A stretch of 64,000 nucleotides of DNA from Thalassolituus oleivorans MIL-1 (GTDB taxonomy: Bacteria > Pseudomonadota > Gammaproteobacteria > Pseudomonadales > Oceanobacteraceae): positions 1,213,001 through 1,277,000 of the forward strand of contig NC_020888.1 in assembly GCF_000355675.1 (NCBI RefSeq), read 5' to 3'. The translations under genes and the position numbers were made by a program. Under the pieces are notes generated by a model, which did not search any database, was not told the DNA's origin, and was given only the letters and a program-made list of their open reading frames with translations. This document shows, piece by piece, positions 1 through 9,896 of this stretch (positions are counted from its first letter, which is position 1; the number at the start of each line of letters is the position of its first letter).

Positions 1-32
1 GCAATGATGACAGCGCATTAAGGTAAAACACG

Positions 33-854
33 ATGGAAATTACAGGGCACCTAGACAAAATGCGGGTGCAGCCGGGAGAGCCGCTAACCTATCAAATGGT
101 TTTAGATGAACATCTAGTCGATCTTAATCAATACTTAGGCAAAGCGATTACTATTACTTGGACAGGTGCTATTAAATGTTGCCATTGTGGGCGCAGTACC
201 AACAAGAGTTTCAATCAGGGTTATTGCTATCCGTGCTTTACTAAATTAGCGCAATGCGATTCCTGCATGATGAGCCCTGAAAAATGTCATTTTCATATGG
301 GAACTTGTCGAGAGCCGCAATGGGCTGAAAAAATATGTTTTAACGATCATATTGTTTACCTTGCTAATTCTAGCGGCATTAAAGTTGGCATTACGCGTAT
401 GAAAAATATGCCATCGCGCTGGTTAGATCAGGGAGCCTCTCAGGCTTTGCCTATTGCTAGGGTAGCGAACAGACGTTTATCTGGATTGATTGAAGATACC
501 TTGCGCAAGCAAGTGGCTGATAAAACTAGCTGGCAAGCTATGTTGAAAACTGAAGCGCCGGCTGTGGATCTTGAAGCTACCAGAGATGCGCTACGTGAAC
601 AGTTCTCTGCGGAGCTTGCGGCTATTGAATTAGACGCAGGGCCAGGCTCTGTGAGTTGGTTAGGCAGTGAAACGGTAAGACAATTTAACTACCCAGTACT
701 GCAGTATCCAACTAAGGTTGTTAGCCATAATCTAGATAAAACACCCGTTGTTTCCGGGGTGTTACTGGGAATAAAAGGTCAGTATTTAATGTTAGATACT
801 GGTGTGATTAATTTACGCAAATATACCTCTTACGCCGTTACTTTCAGCGCGTAA
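33..854 (+). CDS. DUF2797 family protein
   Basis: This 273-residue protein matches the DUF2797 family, which has no assigned biochemical role. The N-terminal half is rich in paired cysteines and histidines (CCHCG near residue 49, CYPC, CDSC, then CHFHMGTC), which look like a zinc-binding knuckle. The middle part (VYLANSSGIKVGITR) is typical of the family. No signal peptide or membrane segment is visible, so it is probably cytoplasmic. It starts at an ATG with an AAGG ribosome site about 8 bases upstream and lies 19 bases before pepN on the same strand, so the two are probably co-transcribed. The family is recognised with good confidence; the function is unknown. Confidence 0.85.
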   Translation: MEITGHLDKMRVQPGEPLTYQMVLDEHLVDLNQYLGKAITITWTGAIKCCHCGRSTNKSFNQGYCYPCFTKLAQCDSCMMSPEKCHFHMGTCREPQWAEKICFNDHIVYLANSSGIKVGITRMKNMPSRWLDQGASQALPIARVANRRLSGLIEDTLRKQVADKTSWQAMLKTEAPAVDLEATRDALREQFSAELAAIELDAGPGSVSWLGSETVRQFNYPVLQYPTKVVSHNLDKTPVVSGVLLGIKGQYLMLDTGVINLRKYTSYAVTFSA

Positions 855-873
855 GATAAGCATCGAGGTCGAT

Positions 874-3501
874 ATGCGAGACGCACAGCCAAAAGCGATT
901 CAACTGAGTGATTATCGTGCTCCGAATTATCAAGTCGAGACGACTCATCTGCGTTTCGAGTTATTTAATGATTACACCATAGTGCACAGTAAGTTAGAGC
1001 TTGTGCGCCATCAAGCTGATGCGACCTCTTTGCACCTTGATGGTCAAGAGTTGGAACTCATTTCAATTGAATTAGATGGCCAGCCTTTGACGGCAGAACG
1101 TTATGTGTTGGGTGAAGAGTCAATGGAGATTCATGGCTTGGGTGAGCGTCATACCTTGGCTATCGTGACTCGCATATATCCAGCTAAAAATACCGCGCTC
1201 GAAGGTTTGTATCGTTCTGGCGGAATGTACTGCACCCAGTGCGAGGCCGAAGGTTTTCGTCGCATAACTTATTACCCAGATCGTCCAGATGTGATGTCGG
1301 TATTTACTACTGAAATTATTGCTGATGCTGAGCAATTTCCCGTTTTACTATCGAATGGGAATCCTGTGAGTGAAACCGTCAGTGATGGCAAACGTCATGC
1401 AGTATGGTTAGATCCTCACAAAAAACCGGCGTATTTATTTGCGCTGGTGGCCGGTGATTTGAAAGTAAAAGAAGATCGCTTTACCACCATGAGTGGTCGT
1501 GACGTGGTGCTCAAGATTTTTGTTGAACCACAGAATATTGATAAAACCGATTACGCCATTGATGCATTGCAGCGCTCTATGCGTTGGGATGAAGAGGTTT
1601 ACGGGCGTGAATACGATCTTGATATTTTTATGATCGTTGCTGTTGATGATTTCAATATGGGCGCGATGGAAAATAAAGGGCTTAATGTCTTTAACTCGTC
1701 GTGCGTATTGGCCAATCCTGCAACGGCTACCGATGCGGCTTATCAACGTATAGAGTCCATTGTTGCGCATGAATACTTTCACAATTGGTCGGGCAACCGC
1801 GTGACCTGTCGTGATTGGTTTCAATTAAGTTTGAAAGAAGGTTTTACTGTTTTCCGTGATGCCGGTTTCTCTGCCGATATGAATTCTGCCACTGTAAAAC
1901 GGGTAGAAGACGCGAAAATTATGCGTACGGTGCAATTCGCTGAAGATGGCGGCCCTATGGCGCATCCAGTGCAGCCTGATGCGTATATCGAAATCTCCAA
2001 TTTTTATACGGTTACGATTTACGAAAAAGGCTGTGAAGTCGTGGGGATGCTGCACAAAATTTTAGGTGCAGAGAAATTCCGTAAAGGCTCAGATTTGTAT
2101 TTTGCTCGCCATGACGGTCAGGCCGTCACTATCAATGAATTCGTTAGTGCGATGCAAGACGCGAGTGGTATTGACTTAACCTTATTCAAACGTTGGTACA
2201 AACAAGCGGGAACACCGATTGTGAGTGCGACGACGAAGTACGATGCTGAGGCGAAAACCTTAAGTTTAACTCTGCGCCAGCACACGCCTGATACGCCAAA
2301 GCAAACGAATAAATTACCGGTTTGGATTCCAGTGCAGCTTGGTTTACTTGATGCGAACGGCAATGATATGGCGATTCAAGTTGAACCCGCAGCGGCTTGG
2401 ACACCTGAAAGCCAAGTACTGCATTTTAAAGAAGCTGAACAAACGTTTGTATTTAGTGGCGTAACCACTGAGCCGGTAGTTTCGTTATTTCGCGATTTTT
2501 CAGCCCCTGTAAAAGTGCAATTCGATCAAACTCCGACCGATCTTTTGTTCCTACTAAAGCACGATAGTGACGGTTTTAATCGTTGGGATGCTGGTCAGCG
2601 TTTAATGTTGCATTGGATTGAGCAAGCCGCGGCAACGTCTGAATTTTCACTCGCGCCAACAGAACGCGAAGCATTGGCCTCATTGTTGGCCGATACCGAG
2701 TTAGATGCAGCAATGGTGGCGTACTTACTGACCTTGCCGTCAGAAGCCTATATTTCTGAATTCAGTGATGTGGTTGATCCCCTGCGTATTCATACGTCGC
2801 GTGAAGCCGTGTGCCAAGCAATTGCAGTCGATTTGAGTGCAGAATTTAAAGACTGTTACTTGAGATTGTGCAGTTCTGACGAATATGCCCCCATTCCGGC
2901 TCAAATGACCGCTCGCGCATTGAAGAATTTAGCGTTAAGTTACTGGGCGCGCGTGACAGATGAAGGTTTAGAGCAAGCGCAGCAACAATTTGCTTCGGCC
3001 GATAATATGACGGATCAAATGGCTGCGCTTATCGTTATGGTGAATAGTGGTAACGAGGCGGTAGCGGCTCCGGCATTGACCTCCTTCTATCAACAATGGC
3101 AAACAGACCCATTGGTGGTGAATCAATGGTTAAGTGCTCAAGCTGGGTCATCGGCAATGGGTACGGTTGAACATGTTAAGTATTTATTAGCACACCCAGC
3201 ATTTGATTGGCGTAATCCTAATAAAGTACGGTCTGTGATCAGCATTTTTGCCAATCAATCATTAGTTAACTTCCATCGAGAAGATGGAGCTGGCTATGCG
3301 TTGTTAGCCGATGCTGTTATACGTTTAAATAGCAGCAACCCACAAATCGCCTCACGTTTGTTGACCCCGTTAACAAAATGGCAGCGACTTGTGCCAACTC
3401 TTTCACAGTTGATGAAAGCCGAATTGCAACGCATTATGCATCAGGGCAATCTATCTAAAGACGTATACGAAGTTGTAAGTAAGAGCCTCGGTACGTCTTA
3501 A
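874..3501 (+). CDS. pepN: Aminopeptidase N (M1 family metallopeptidase)
   Basis: This is an 875-residue zinc aminopeptidase that removes N-terminal residues from peptides in the cytoplasm. The substrate-recognition motif GAMEN is at residues 263-267 and the zinc motif HEYFHNW starts at residue 299, with the distal glutamate expected in the following LKEGFTVFRD segment. The length matches the usual 870-885 residues of proteobacterial PepN, including the C-terminal helical domain. There is no signal peptide. It follows the DUF2797 gene by 19 bases, a pairing also known in other gammaproteobacteria. The motifs, length and end-to-end similarity make the assignment secure. Confidence 0.97.
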   Translation: MRDAQPKAIQLSDYRAPNYQVETTHLRFELFNDYTIVHSKLELVRHQADATSLHLDGQELELISIELDGQPLTAERYVLGEESMEIHGLGERHTLAIVTRIYPAKNTALEGLYRSGGMYCTQCEAEGFRRITYYPDRPDVMSVFTTEIIADAEQFPVLLSNGNPVSETVSDGKRHAVWLDPHKKPAYLFALVAGDLKVKEDRFTTMSGRDVVLKIFVEPQNIDKTDYAIDALQRSMRWDEEVYGREYDLDIFMIVAVDDFNMGAMENKGLNVFNSSCVLANPATATDAAYQRIESIVAHEYFHNWSGNRVTCRDWFQLSLKEGFTVFRDAGFSADMNSATVKRVEDAKIMRTVQFAEDGGPMAHPVQPDAYIEISNFYTVTIYEKGCEVVGMLHKILGAEKFRKGSDLYFARHDGQAVTINEFVSAMQDASGIDLTLFKRWYKQAGTPIVSATTKYDAEAKTLSLTLRQHTPDTPKQTNKLPVWIPVQLGLLDANGNDMAIQVEPAAAWTPESQVLHFKEAEQTFVFSGVTTEPVVSLFRDFSAPVKVQFDQTPTDLLFLLKHDSDGFNRWDAGQRLMLHWIEQAAATSEFSLAPTEREALASLLADTELDAAMVAYLLTLPSEAYISEFSDVVDPLRIHTSREAVCQAIAVDLSAEFKDCYLRLCSSDEYAPIPAQMTARALKNLALSYWARVTDEGLEQAQQQFASADNMTDQMAALIVMVNSGNEAVAAPALTSFYQQWQTDPLVVNQWLSAQAGSSAMGTVEHVKYLLAHPAFDWRNPNKVRSVISIFANQSLVNFHREDGAGYALLADAVIRLNSSNPQIASRLLTPLTKWQRLVPTLSQLMKAELQRIMHQGNLSKDVYEVVSKSLGTS

Positions 3502-3597
3502 TGTGAATACAGCAAGAAAAAGCACAACCATTTATGGGTAGTTCAGTGGTTCCCTAGCAGAGAAGCATGATGATTCTCTCGGGTTTAGAGGTTGTAA

Positions 3598-4980
3598 ATG
3601 AATAAGAAAAAATGGATAGCAGCGGGTGCGCTGGCTTTGATGTTTTCCACATCGAGTGTTTTTGCAGCTGTCTCTGTGCAGCAGGCGGAGCGCCTGAAGG
3701 AAGATCTGACTCCCGTTGGCGGAGAGCGTGCTGGGAATGGTAAGGATATTCCACCATGGCGCGGAGGGTTATCCTTGCCTCCTTTGGGCTATACCAAGGC
3801 TGGTCAACATCATATTGACCCGTTTCCTGGTGATAAACCGTTATTTACGATTAATGCAAAGAACGCCTCTCAATATCGCGCGTATTTGAGTGATGGCCAA
3901 ATGGCTATGTTCGATGTTTACCCTGACACTTTCAAAATACCGGTATATAAGACGCGTAGAACTGCTGCAGCGCCTGAATGGGTATACGAAAACACTTATA
4001 AAAATGCGGTACGCAGTGAGTTAGCGAATAATGGCTCATCGCTGTTGTACGCATACGGTGGTATTCCGTTTCCGGTCATTGATCTCGATGATAAAGAAGC
4101 TGGCTTAAAAGCCATTTGGAATCACATTACTCGCTGGCGCGGTACATACTTGCAGCTTCGAGCTTCTGAAGTTGCGGTACAAGTTGATGGTAATTTTTCA
4201 CCTACGACCGTGCAGCAAGAAGTTGAATTTAACTACTATCGTCAAGATCGTACCATCGAAGATCTGAATAACATCTTGTTCTATTACCTATCTGTAACGA
4301 AAGCGCCTGCGCGTTTAGCGGGTGGTGCGGTATTAGTTCATGAATCGTTAAACCAAGCGGATGAACCTCGCCAAGCTTGGGGTTATAACGCGGGTCAGCG
4401 TCGCGTACGTCGCGCACCAAACCTAGCATACGATACGCCCATTGCAGCAGCGGATGGTTTACGCTACGCCGATGATACCGACATGTTCAACGGTTCACCG
4501 GATCGTTTTGATTGGAAGTTGTTGGGTAAAAAAGAATTATTTATTCCCTACAACAACTATCGTCTTAGCTCGAATGAACTGAGCTACAACGATATCTTAC
4601 GTCCTGGACACATCAACCCTGAGTACACGCGTTATGAAAAACATCGTGTTTGGGTATTAGAAGCTACACAGAAAGCAGGTGTTCGCCACGTTTATAGTAA
4701 ACGTCGCTTCTATATAGATGAAGATACTTGGGGAATCGTGCTAGCAGATCAGTACGATAACCAAGGCGATCTCTGGCGTGTATCCACGGCCTATATGAAA
4801 ACTTACTATGAATTGCCAGTGACGTGGACGACGCTTGATGTGTTCCATGATCTGAAAGCTCGCCGATACCATGTTCAAGGACTGTCAAACGAAGAAATGG
4901 GCGAGATAGATTACAGTAGTCCACCGCCAGGTGAACGCTATTTCACGCCAGCTGAATTAAGGCGGCGTGGAAGACGCTAA
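3598..4980 (+). CDS. DUF1329 domain-containing secreted protein
   Basis: This 460-residue protein has a clear signal peptide (residues 1-23, cleaved after VFA) followed by one DUF1329 domain, so it should be periplasmic or outer-membrane associated. DUF1329 proteins are thought to have a LolB/LolA-like lipid-binding fold and are usually encoded with a DUF1302 outer-membrane protein, a YCF48-like protein and an MmpL/RND exporter. The last two follow here at 5.2-8.9 kb, but no DUF1302 gene is visible: pepN lies directly upstream. The ATG has AGAGG about 8 bases before it. A role in export or handling of a hydrophobic compound is inferred from context only. Confidence 0.88.
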   Translation: MNKKKWIAAGALALMFSTSSVFAAVSVQQAERLKEDLTPVGGERAGNGKDIPPWRGGLSLPPLGYTKAGQHHIDPFPGDKPLFTINAKNASQYRAYLSDGQMAMFDVYPDTFKIPVYKTRRTAAAPEWVYENTYKNAVRSELANNGSSLLYAYGGIPFPVIDLDDKEAGLKAIWNHITRWRGTYLQLRASEVAVQVDGNFSPTTVQQEVEFNYYRQDRTIEDLNNILFYYLSVTKAPARLAGGAVLVHESLNQADEPRQAWGYNAGQRRVRRAPNLAYDTPIAAADGLRYADDTDMFNGSPDRFDWKLLGKKELFIPYNNYRLSSNELSYNDILRPGHINPEYTRYEKHRVWVLEATQKAGVRHVYSKRRFYIDEDTWGIVLADQYDNQGDLWRVSTAYMKTYYELPVTWTTLDVFHDLKARRYHVQGLSNEEMGEIDYSSPPPGERYFTPAELRRRGRR

Positions 4981-4992
4981 GATTAAAGTTGT

Positions 4993-5031
4993 AAAACGGA
5001 CGCAGTGTGAACTTCGTCCGTTTTGCTTTTT
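4993..5031 (+). terminator. Rho-independent terminator after the DUF1329 gene
   Basis: A 10-bp perfect stem (AAAACGGACG / CGTCCGTTTT) with a 12-base loop is followed by a T-rich run. It separates the DUF1329 gene from the YCF48/MmpL pair, so the latter probably has its own promoter in the 185 bases that follow, where I see no other clear signal. Confidence 0.75.
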
Positions 5032-5216
5032 AGGATTGCGTCTATCCTTATAACTACACCAGCTTTCATTATTGATCCCGAAATTCATGAAAAGTAGTGC
5101 TGGTCGTAGCGTTACAGAAATTTGCCTTACATTCTGTAACAACGGGACGTTAGTCAAGATCAGGCCAGTTCGATAGACTAGCCTCAGCCGACATTACTAT
5201 AAAAACGGGGTCTGAT

Positions 5217-6434
5217 ATGTTTTTTAATTTGGTTAAGCCTAAAGGATGTGCAAATGGGGATGCGCGCCTGAATGGTTTATCCCGCGTTATAGCACTACTT
5301 ACTATGGTGCTTGCCGCTGATCTAACACAAGCAGAGTGGATAGATCCGCTCGATTCGCCTGCTTTACAAACTATGCGTGCACATGAGTCATTGTTATTAG
5401 ATGTTACTCGTGCGGGCAATCGTATCGTTAGCGTAGGTTCATACGGACATATTGTTTTTTCGGACGATAATGGGATGAGCTGGCGTCAAAGCGATGTGCC
5501 TGTATCGGTCACGCTGACGGCCGTGCACTTTTCGGGTGACCGCTATGGTTGGGCCGTGGGACATGATGGTGTGATATTACACAGCAGTGATGCTGGTCGT
5601 AGTTGGGAAAAACAATTTGATGGTTTTGCAGCAAATGATGCCATCGTCCGCGCAGCAAAAGCGAATTTAGCGAAAGCAGAAGATGCGCTTGTTGCGGCCT
5701 CCGATTCTGGTAATGATCTACGAATTGAAAACGCAGAAATGGCCGAAGAAGCAGCCAGTTTTGCAGTTCAAGATGCTGAGTATGACCAGAACACAGGGTC
5801 TACTAAGCCATTTCTTGATGTTTGGTTTTACGATGCCAATCGCGGTTTTGCCGTTGGTGCCTATGGCATGTTCTTTCAAACTTTAGACGGTGGTAAAAAT
5901 TGGGAAGATGTTTCTTCACGATTACCCAATCCTGATCGTCTACACCTAAATGCTATCACCAATGTCGGTCCGACTTCTTTGGCAATTGTCGGCGAAATGG
6001 GTCTTCTATTGCGTTCGGATGACTTAGGGCAAACTTGGGTAACTCAAGATTCGCCTTACGATGGTTCACTGTTTGGCATGGTGGATAGCGGTGATTTGCA
6101 ACTCTTGTTCGGTTTACGCGGTCATGTTTTTCGTTCAAAAGACGACGGCATTACTTGGGTCGAATTAACGACAGGCAGTGAACAAACATTATTAGGCGGC
6201 GTTGTTGGCAATGGTGAAGCATTGCTGGTGGGTAACGCTGGTTCAGTTGTGGTGTTTAATGAAAAACTAATGGCACCGCGCTCAATTATTCTTGGTGGCC
6301 GTAAGGCATCATCTTCAGTGGTCGAAACTAATGATGGCCACTTTATTATTGTTGGGGAGGCCGGTGTGAAGATCTTAGATGCGTCGGGAGAACTGATGGA
6401 TCTCAATATCAGCATGGCAACCGGAGAAGAGTGA
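5217..6434 (+). CDS. YCF48/HCF136-like beta-propeller protein
   Basis: This 405-residue protein begins with a long signal peptide (about 40 residues) and contains at least five BNR-type repeats of the pattern S-x-D-x-G-x-x-W (for example SDDNGMSW, SSDAGRSW, TLDGGKNW, RSDDLGQTW). This matches the YCF48/HCF136-like propeller family. An insertion at about residues 140-190 is Ala/Glu-rich and probably a helical hairpin. The gene overlaps the next by a few bases and is translated with the MmpL exporter. In related bacteria this pair is a standard module with DUF1329 and DUF1302 genes. It is probably a periplasmic accessory of the exporter; that role is inferred. Confidence 0.85.
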   Translation: MFFNLVKPKGCANGDARLNGLSRVIALLTMVLAADLTQAEWIDPLDSPALQTMRAHESLLLDVTRAGNRIVSVGSYGHIVFSDDNGMSWRQSDVPVSVTLTAVHFSGDRYGWAVGHDGVILHSSDAGRSWEKQFDGFAANDAIVRAAKANLAKAEDALVAASDSGNDLRIENAEMAEEAASFAVQDAEYDQNTGSTKPFLDVWFYDANRGFAVGAYGMFFQTLDGGKNWEDVSSRLPNPDRLHLNAITNVGPTSLAIVGEMGLLLRSDDLGQTWVTQDSPYDGSLFGMVDSGDLQLLFGLRGHVFRSKDDGITWVELTTGSEQTLLGGVVGNGEALLVGNAGSVVVFNEKLMAPRSIILGGRKASSSVVETNDGHFIIVGEAGVKILDASGELMDLNISMATGEE

Positions 6435-6436
6435 TC

Positions 6437-8920
6437 ATGAAGGAAAAAAAGAGTCATTACTCAACGGTTCCAGAGCATTATATTTTATCGCCTGAGTCAG
6501 AACCTTGGTTAGAGCGTTTTATTTTTAATAATCGCGGCATAGTTATGCTGCTATTAGCCATTATTACCATGGTGTTTGCTTATGGTTTGAGCAAAGTAAC
6601 GCTTGATGCCAGCATCGAAAAATACATTCCGCTGAATCATAGTTATATTCAAAATTATCTAGTCCATAAAGACGAGATGAAGAGTGGTGTTGCTAACGTA
6701 AAAATTGCCGTTGAAGTGACAAACGGTGACGTATTTACCGCCGAATACATGGAAAAACTGAGCAAGATCAGTGATGAAATATTTTTCATCAAAGGCGTTG
6801 ATCGCTCGGGCATGCAGTCGCTATGGACACCAAACGTACGCTGGATGGAAGTAACAGAAGAAGGCTTCCAAGGCGGTCCTGTTATTCCAAGCACTTACGA
6901 TGGCAGTAAAGAAAGCCTCGAAGTTGTGCGTCAGAACGTACTGAAATCTGGACAAGTCGGTCGTTTAGTTTCCAACGACTTCCGTTCGTCAATTATCGAT
7001 GTACCACTAATTGAATACGATCCAGAAACGGGTGAAAAGCTAAGTTATGGTCAGTTTTCACACGACTTAGAAGAAAAAATTCGTTCTCAGTTTAGTGATG
7101 ATCAATACAAAATTTACATTACCGGCATGCCTAAAAAATTAGGTGACTTACTCGATGGCGCTAAGTCCATTGGTGGGTTCTTCCTAATGGCTATGATCAT
7201 GACCGCGATTCTGTTGTACCTGTACTCACGTTGCCCGAAAGGCACCGTTGTACCGATCGTTGCTTCGCTAATCGCCGTGGTATGGCAATTAGGATCGTTG
7301 GCGTTGGCAGGCTTTACGGTCGATTTATATTCGGTATTGGTGCCTTTCTTAGTCTTTGCGATTGGTATTAGCCATGGTGTACAGATTATTAACGGTATCG
7401 CCATTGAGTCGGGTAAAGGAGCTTCACCAGTTCAAGCGGCTCGCCAAGCGTTTCGCGGTCTTTATGTACCGGGTATGTTGGCACTATTGAGTGATGCGAT
7501 TGGTTTCTTAACACTCCTGTTTATTGATATCGGTGTTATTCAAGAGCTAGCGATTGCAGCGAGTGTCGGCGTTGCCATGATTATTGTGACTAACTTGGTC
7601 TTGTTGCCGATTGTTATGTCTTATATCGGTATTAGTCGTTCCGGTGTTGAGCATGCGCGTAAGTCGGATGCTAATCCCGCCGCTATCTGGCGCGGACTTT
7701 CAATGTTTGCGAATCGCAAAGTGGCACCAATACCAATTGTGATCGCAATCGTGATGGCTGTTTCTGGTTATTATTACAGTCAGGGATTAAAAATTGGCGA
7801 CTTGGATAAAGGTGCTCCTGAGTTGCGTGCAGATTCGCGCTACAACCTAGATAACGCCTTTATGGTATCCAATTATTCCACTAGTGCAGATGTGTTTGTG
7901 GTGATGGTTGAAACCGCTCGGGAACACTGCAATAGCTTCAAAGTCATGGACGCTGTTGATCGCTTTATGTGGTACATGGATAACGTTGAGGGGGTTCAAT
8001 CGACAACATCGTTAGTAACAGTGTCAAAGCTAGTTACGAAGGCGATGAACGAGGGCAACCTCAATTGGTCGGCGTTATCTCGCAACCAAACCATTTTGAA
8101 TACCTCAATCCAGCGTGCACCAGCAGGATTATTGAATCCTGATTGTTCGATGGCTCCTGTGATTGTGTATCTTAACGATCATAAGGCAGAAACTTTGGAA
8201 ACCGCGGTTGCTGCGGTAGAAAAGTTTAAAGAGCAATTTGACGACCACGTTGATGAAAAATATTTTGGTTACGGTATGGCTGAAATGGATGAAGCTATCG
8301 CCAATGGTGAAATTGATTCAGCACCTGTGCGTTTCCAATTAGCGTCGGGTAACGCGGGTATTGAAGCCGCGACAAACCAAGTCATTGCTGATGCACAAAA
8401 TACCATGTTGATCTTCGTTTACGTGGTTGTATTTGTACTCTGCTTTATGACGTTCCGTTCATTTACCGCTGTTGCTTGTATTCTAATTCCATTGGCTTTG
8501 ACGTCGATTTTAAGTCAAGCACTGATGACGTATTTGGATATCGGCGTGAAAGTAGCGACCTTGCCCGTGATTGCACTCGGGGTTGGTATTGGCGTGGATT
8601 ACGGGATTTATATCTATAACCGTCTAGAAGTAATGATTGTTGCTGGTAAAACCATGCAGGAAGCCTTCTTCGAAACATTACGCTCAACCGGTAAAGCCGT
8701 GTCATTCACGGGGATTACCTTGGCGATTGGTGTTGCTACTTGGATTGCATCGCCGATTAAGTTCCAAGCCGATATGGGTATTTTGTTGACCTTTATGTTC
8801 TTGTGGAACATGTTAGGTTCTTTGATTCTGCTACCAGCTTTGGCAAGCTTTATCTTACGTCCTGAACGTATGAAAGCACGTCACAAAGCTCGTCACGGCG
8901 ATACTCCGCCAGCGGGTTAA
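6437..8920 (+). CDS. MmpL/RND-superfamily transporter
   Basis: This is a large inner-membrane RND-superfamily protein (827 residues from the chosen start) of the MMPL type. One membrane helix near the N terminus is followed by a periplasmic domain, then five helices at about residues 245-400, a second periplasmic domain, and a last set at about 660-810. The internal duplication is typical of proton-driven exporters of hydrophobic molecules. A GTG at 6431 is also open, but GGAG at 6423-6426 is better spaced for the ATG at 6437, so I use that. The gene is coupled to the YCF48-like gene by overlap and is followed by a terminator. The substrate is unknown. Confidence 0.88.
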   Translation: MKEKKSHYSTVPEHYILSPESEPWLERFIFNNRGIVMLLLAIITMVFAYGLSKVTLDASIEKYIPLNHSYIQNYLVHKDEMKSGVANVKIAVEVTNGDVFTAEYMEKLSKISDEIFFIKGVDRSGMQSLWTPNVRWMEVTEEGFQGGPVIPSTYDGSKESLEVVRQNVLKSGQVGRLVSNDFRSSIIDVPLIEYDPETGEKLSYGQFSHDLEEKIRSQFSDDQYKIYITGMPKKLGDLLDGAKSIGGFFLMAMIMTAILLYLYSRCPKGTVVPIVASLIAVVWQLGSLALAGFTVDLYSVLVPFLVFAIGISHGVQIINGIAIESGKGASPVQAARQAFRGLYVPGMLALLSDAIGFLTLLFIDIGVIQELAIAASVGVAMIIVTNLVLLPIVMSYIGISRSGVEHARKSDANPAAIWRGLSMFANRKVAPIPIVIAIVMAVSGYYYSQGLKIGDLDKGAPELRADSRYNLDNAFMVSNYSTSADVFVVMVETAREHCNSFKVMDAVDRFMWYMDNVEGVQSTTSLVTVSKLVTKAMNEGNLNWSALSRNQTILNTSIQRAPAGLLNPDCSMAPVIVYLNDHKAETLETAVAAVEKFKEQFDDHVDEKYFGYGMAEMDEAIANGEIDSAPVRFQLASGNAGIEAATNQVIADAQNTMLIFVYVVVFVLCFMTFRSFTAVACILIPLALTSILSQALMTYLDIGVKVATLPVIALGVGIGVDYGIYIYNRLEVMIVAGKTMQEAFFETLRSTGKAVSFTGITLAIGVATWIASPIKFQADMGILLTFMFLWNMLGSLILLPALASFILRPERMKARHKARHGDTPPAG

Positions 8921-8950
8921 TGACGTCGGCGATAGCCTCCGTTACACTAA

Positions 8951-8976
8951 AGCCCCAGCCACGCTGGGGCTTTTTT
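8951..8976 (+). terminator. Rho-independent terminator after the MmpL gene
   Basis: A short GC-rich stem (AGCCCCAGC / GCTGGGGCT) with a tight loop is followed by six T residues. It lies 30 bases after the stop codon of the exporter. Confidence 0.9.
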
Positions 8977-9023
8977 ATTGCTGCCATTAAATAGTGCTCT
9001 ATCCAACACCATTAGGAGTGTGA

Positions 9024-9881
9024 ATGAAAAGTTCATTAGGTCTTGAAGCTAAGCTTCCGGTATTCGATTTACTCAAAGAAGCTATCGTCTTGCTTTGGGC
9101 AAAACGCAATATTGTGATCCCTATGTTTTTGCCAGTAATTTTTGTTTTGGCGACCGTCGACTTTATTAGCGAAGTCTATTTCTCTCCCGTTGTTACGGAT
9201 GATGCTCAGGTGGTCGAAGCAGACCCTATGGTCGAAGCGGGACAGTCGATGAAGCAATTGGGCATGAGTCTTATCGCTATGCTCTTTAGTATTTTAATGG
9301 CGACAGCGGCTCATCGTTTTACTTTATTGCCTCGTGATCAGTGGTACACAAATGGTTTACATGGCTGGGGTAAAAATGAATGGCGCTATCTAGGGCGCGC
9401 TGTTGTTATTGGATTTATTGCAGGCATAGCGGCTTTAGTACCATTTTTTATTGGCGCAGCGACAGGCTCGCAAGAAGGAATGGCCATTGGAGGCACAATT
9501 GGTGGGCTAATCGCTATGTATTTATTTGGTCGCCTGTCGATTACTTTGCCTGAAGTGGCGATTGGTAAGCAGGGGGATTTGAAGCGTGCTTGGGCGTTAA
9601 GTGAAGGAAATGGTACGCGTATGGTAATCGTTGTATTGTTAATTCCAATCGCCATGATTATTCCTGCAGCAATTTTGTACTGGCTTGAATCTCACTTAGC
9701 GACGTATTTTGCGTTGCTGGTTGTGTATGTTGGTAGCTTGATATCCGTAACTATTTTGTCGCTGAGCTATCAATTTTTAATCGATTTTTACGAGCCTGAA
9801 TCACTAGCTCCAGAAGTGCTTAGTGAAGAGCTTGAGCAGCCAGCTGAAAAAGAAGGCGAGTCAGGTCGTTTTGACGCTTAA
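9024..9881 (+). CDS. Uncharacterised multi-pass membrane protein
   Basis: I do not recognise a characterised family. The protein has 285 residues with about five hydrophobic helices (near residues 30-50, 78-95, 130-150, 155-175 and 205-250) and an acidic, glutamate-rich cytoplasmic tail of about 35 residues. The layout resembles YciC-like or GDPD-membrane-domain proteins, but no diagnostic motif is visible. It starts at an ATG preceded by AGGAGTG. It ends 15 bases before the AraC-type regulator on the same strand, so the two may be co-transcribed. It is probably an inner-membrane protein of unknown role. Confidence 0.7.
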   Translation: MKSSLGLEAKLPVFDLLKEAIVLLWAKRNIVIPMFLPVIFVLATVDFISEVYFSPVVTDDAQVVEADPMVEAGQSMKQLGMSLIAMLFSILMATAAHRFTLLPRDQWYTNGLHGWGKNEWRYLGRAVVIGFIAGIAALVPFFIGAATGSQEGMAIGGTIGGLIAMYLFGRLSITLPEVAIGKQGDLKRAWALSEGNGTRMVIVVLLIPIAMIIPAAILYWLESHLATYFALLVVYVGSLISVTILSLSYQFLIDFYEPESLAPEVLSEELEQPAEKEGESGRFDA

Positions 9882-9896
9882 TTTGAGATTCATATC

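Noticed and set aside
6431-6436. GTG at 6431 as the start of the MmpL gene
   Set aside because: GGAG at 6423-6426 lies only 4 bases before it, too close; the ATG two codons later has proper spacing.
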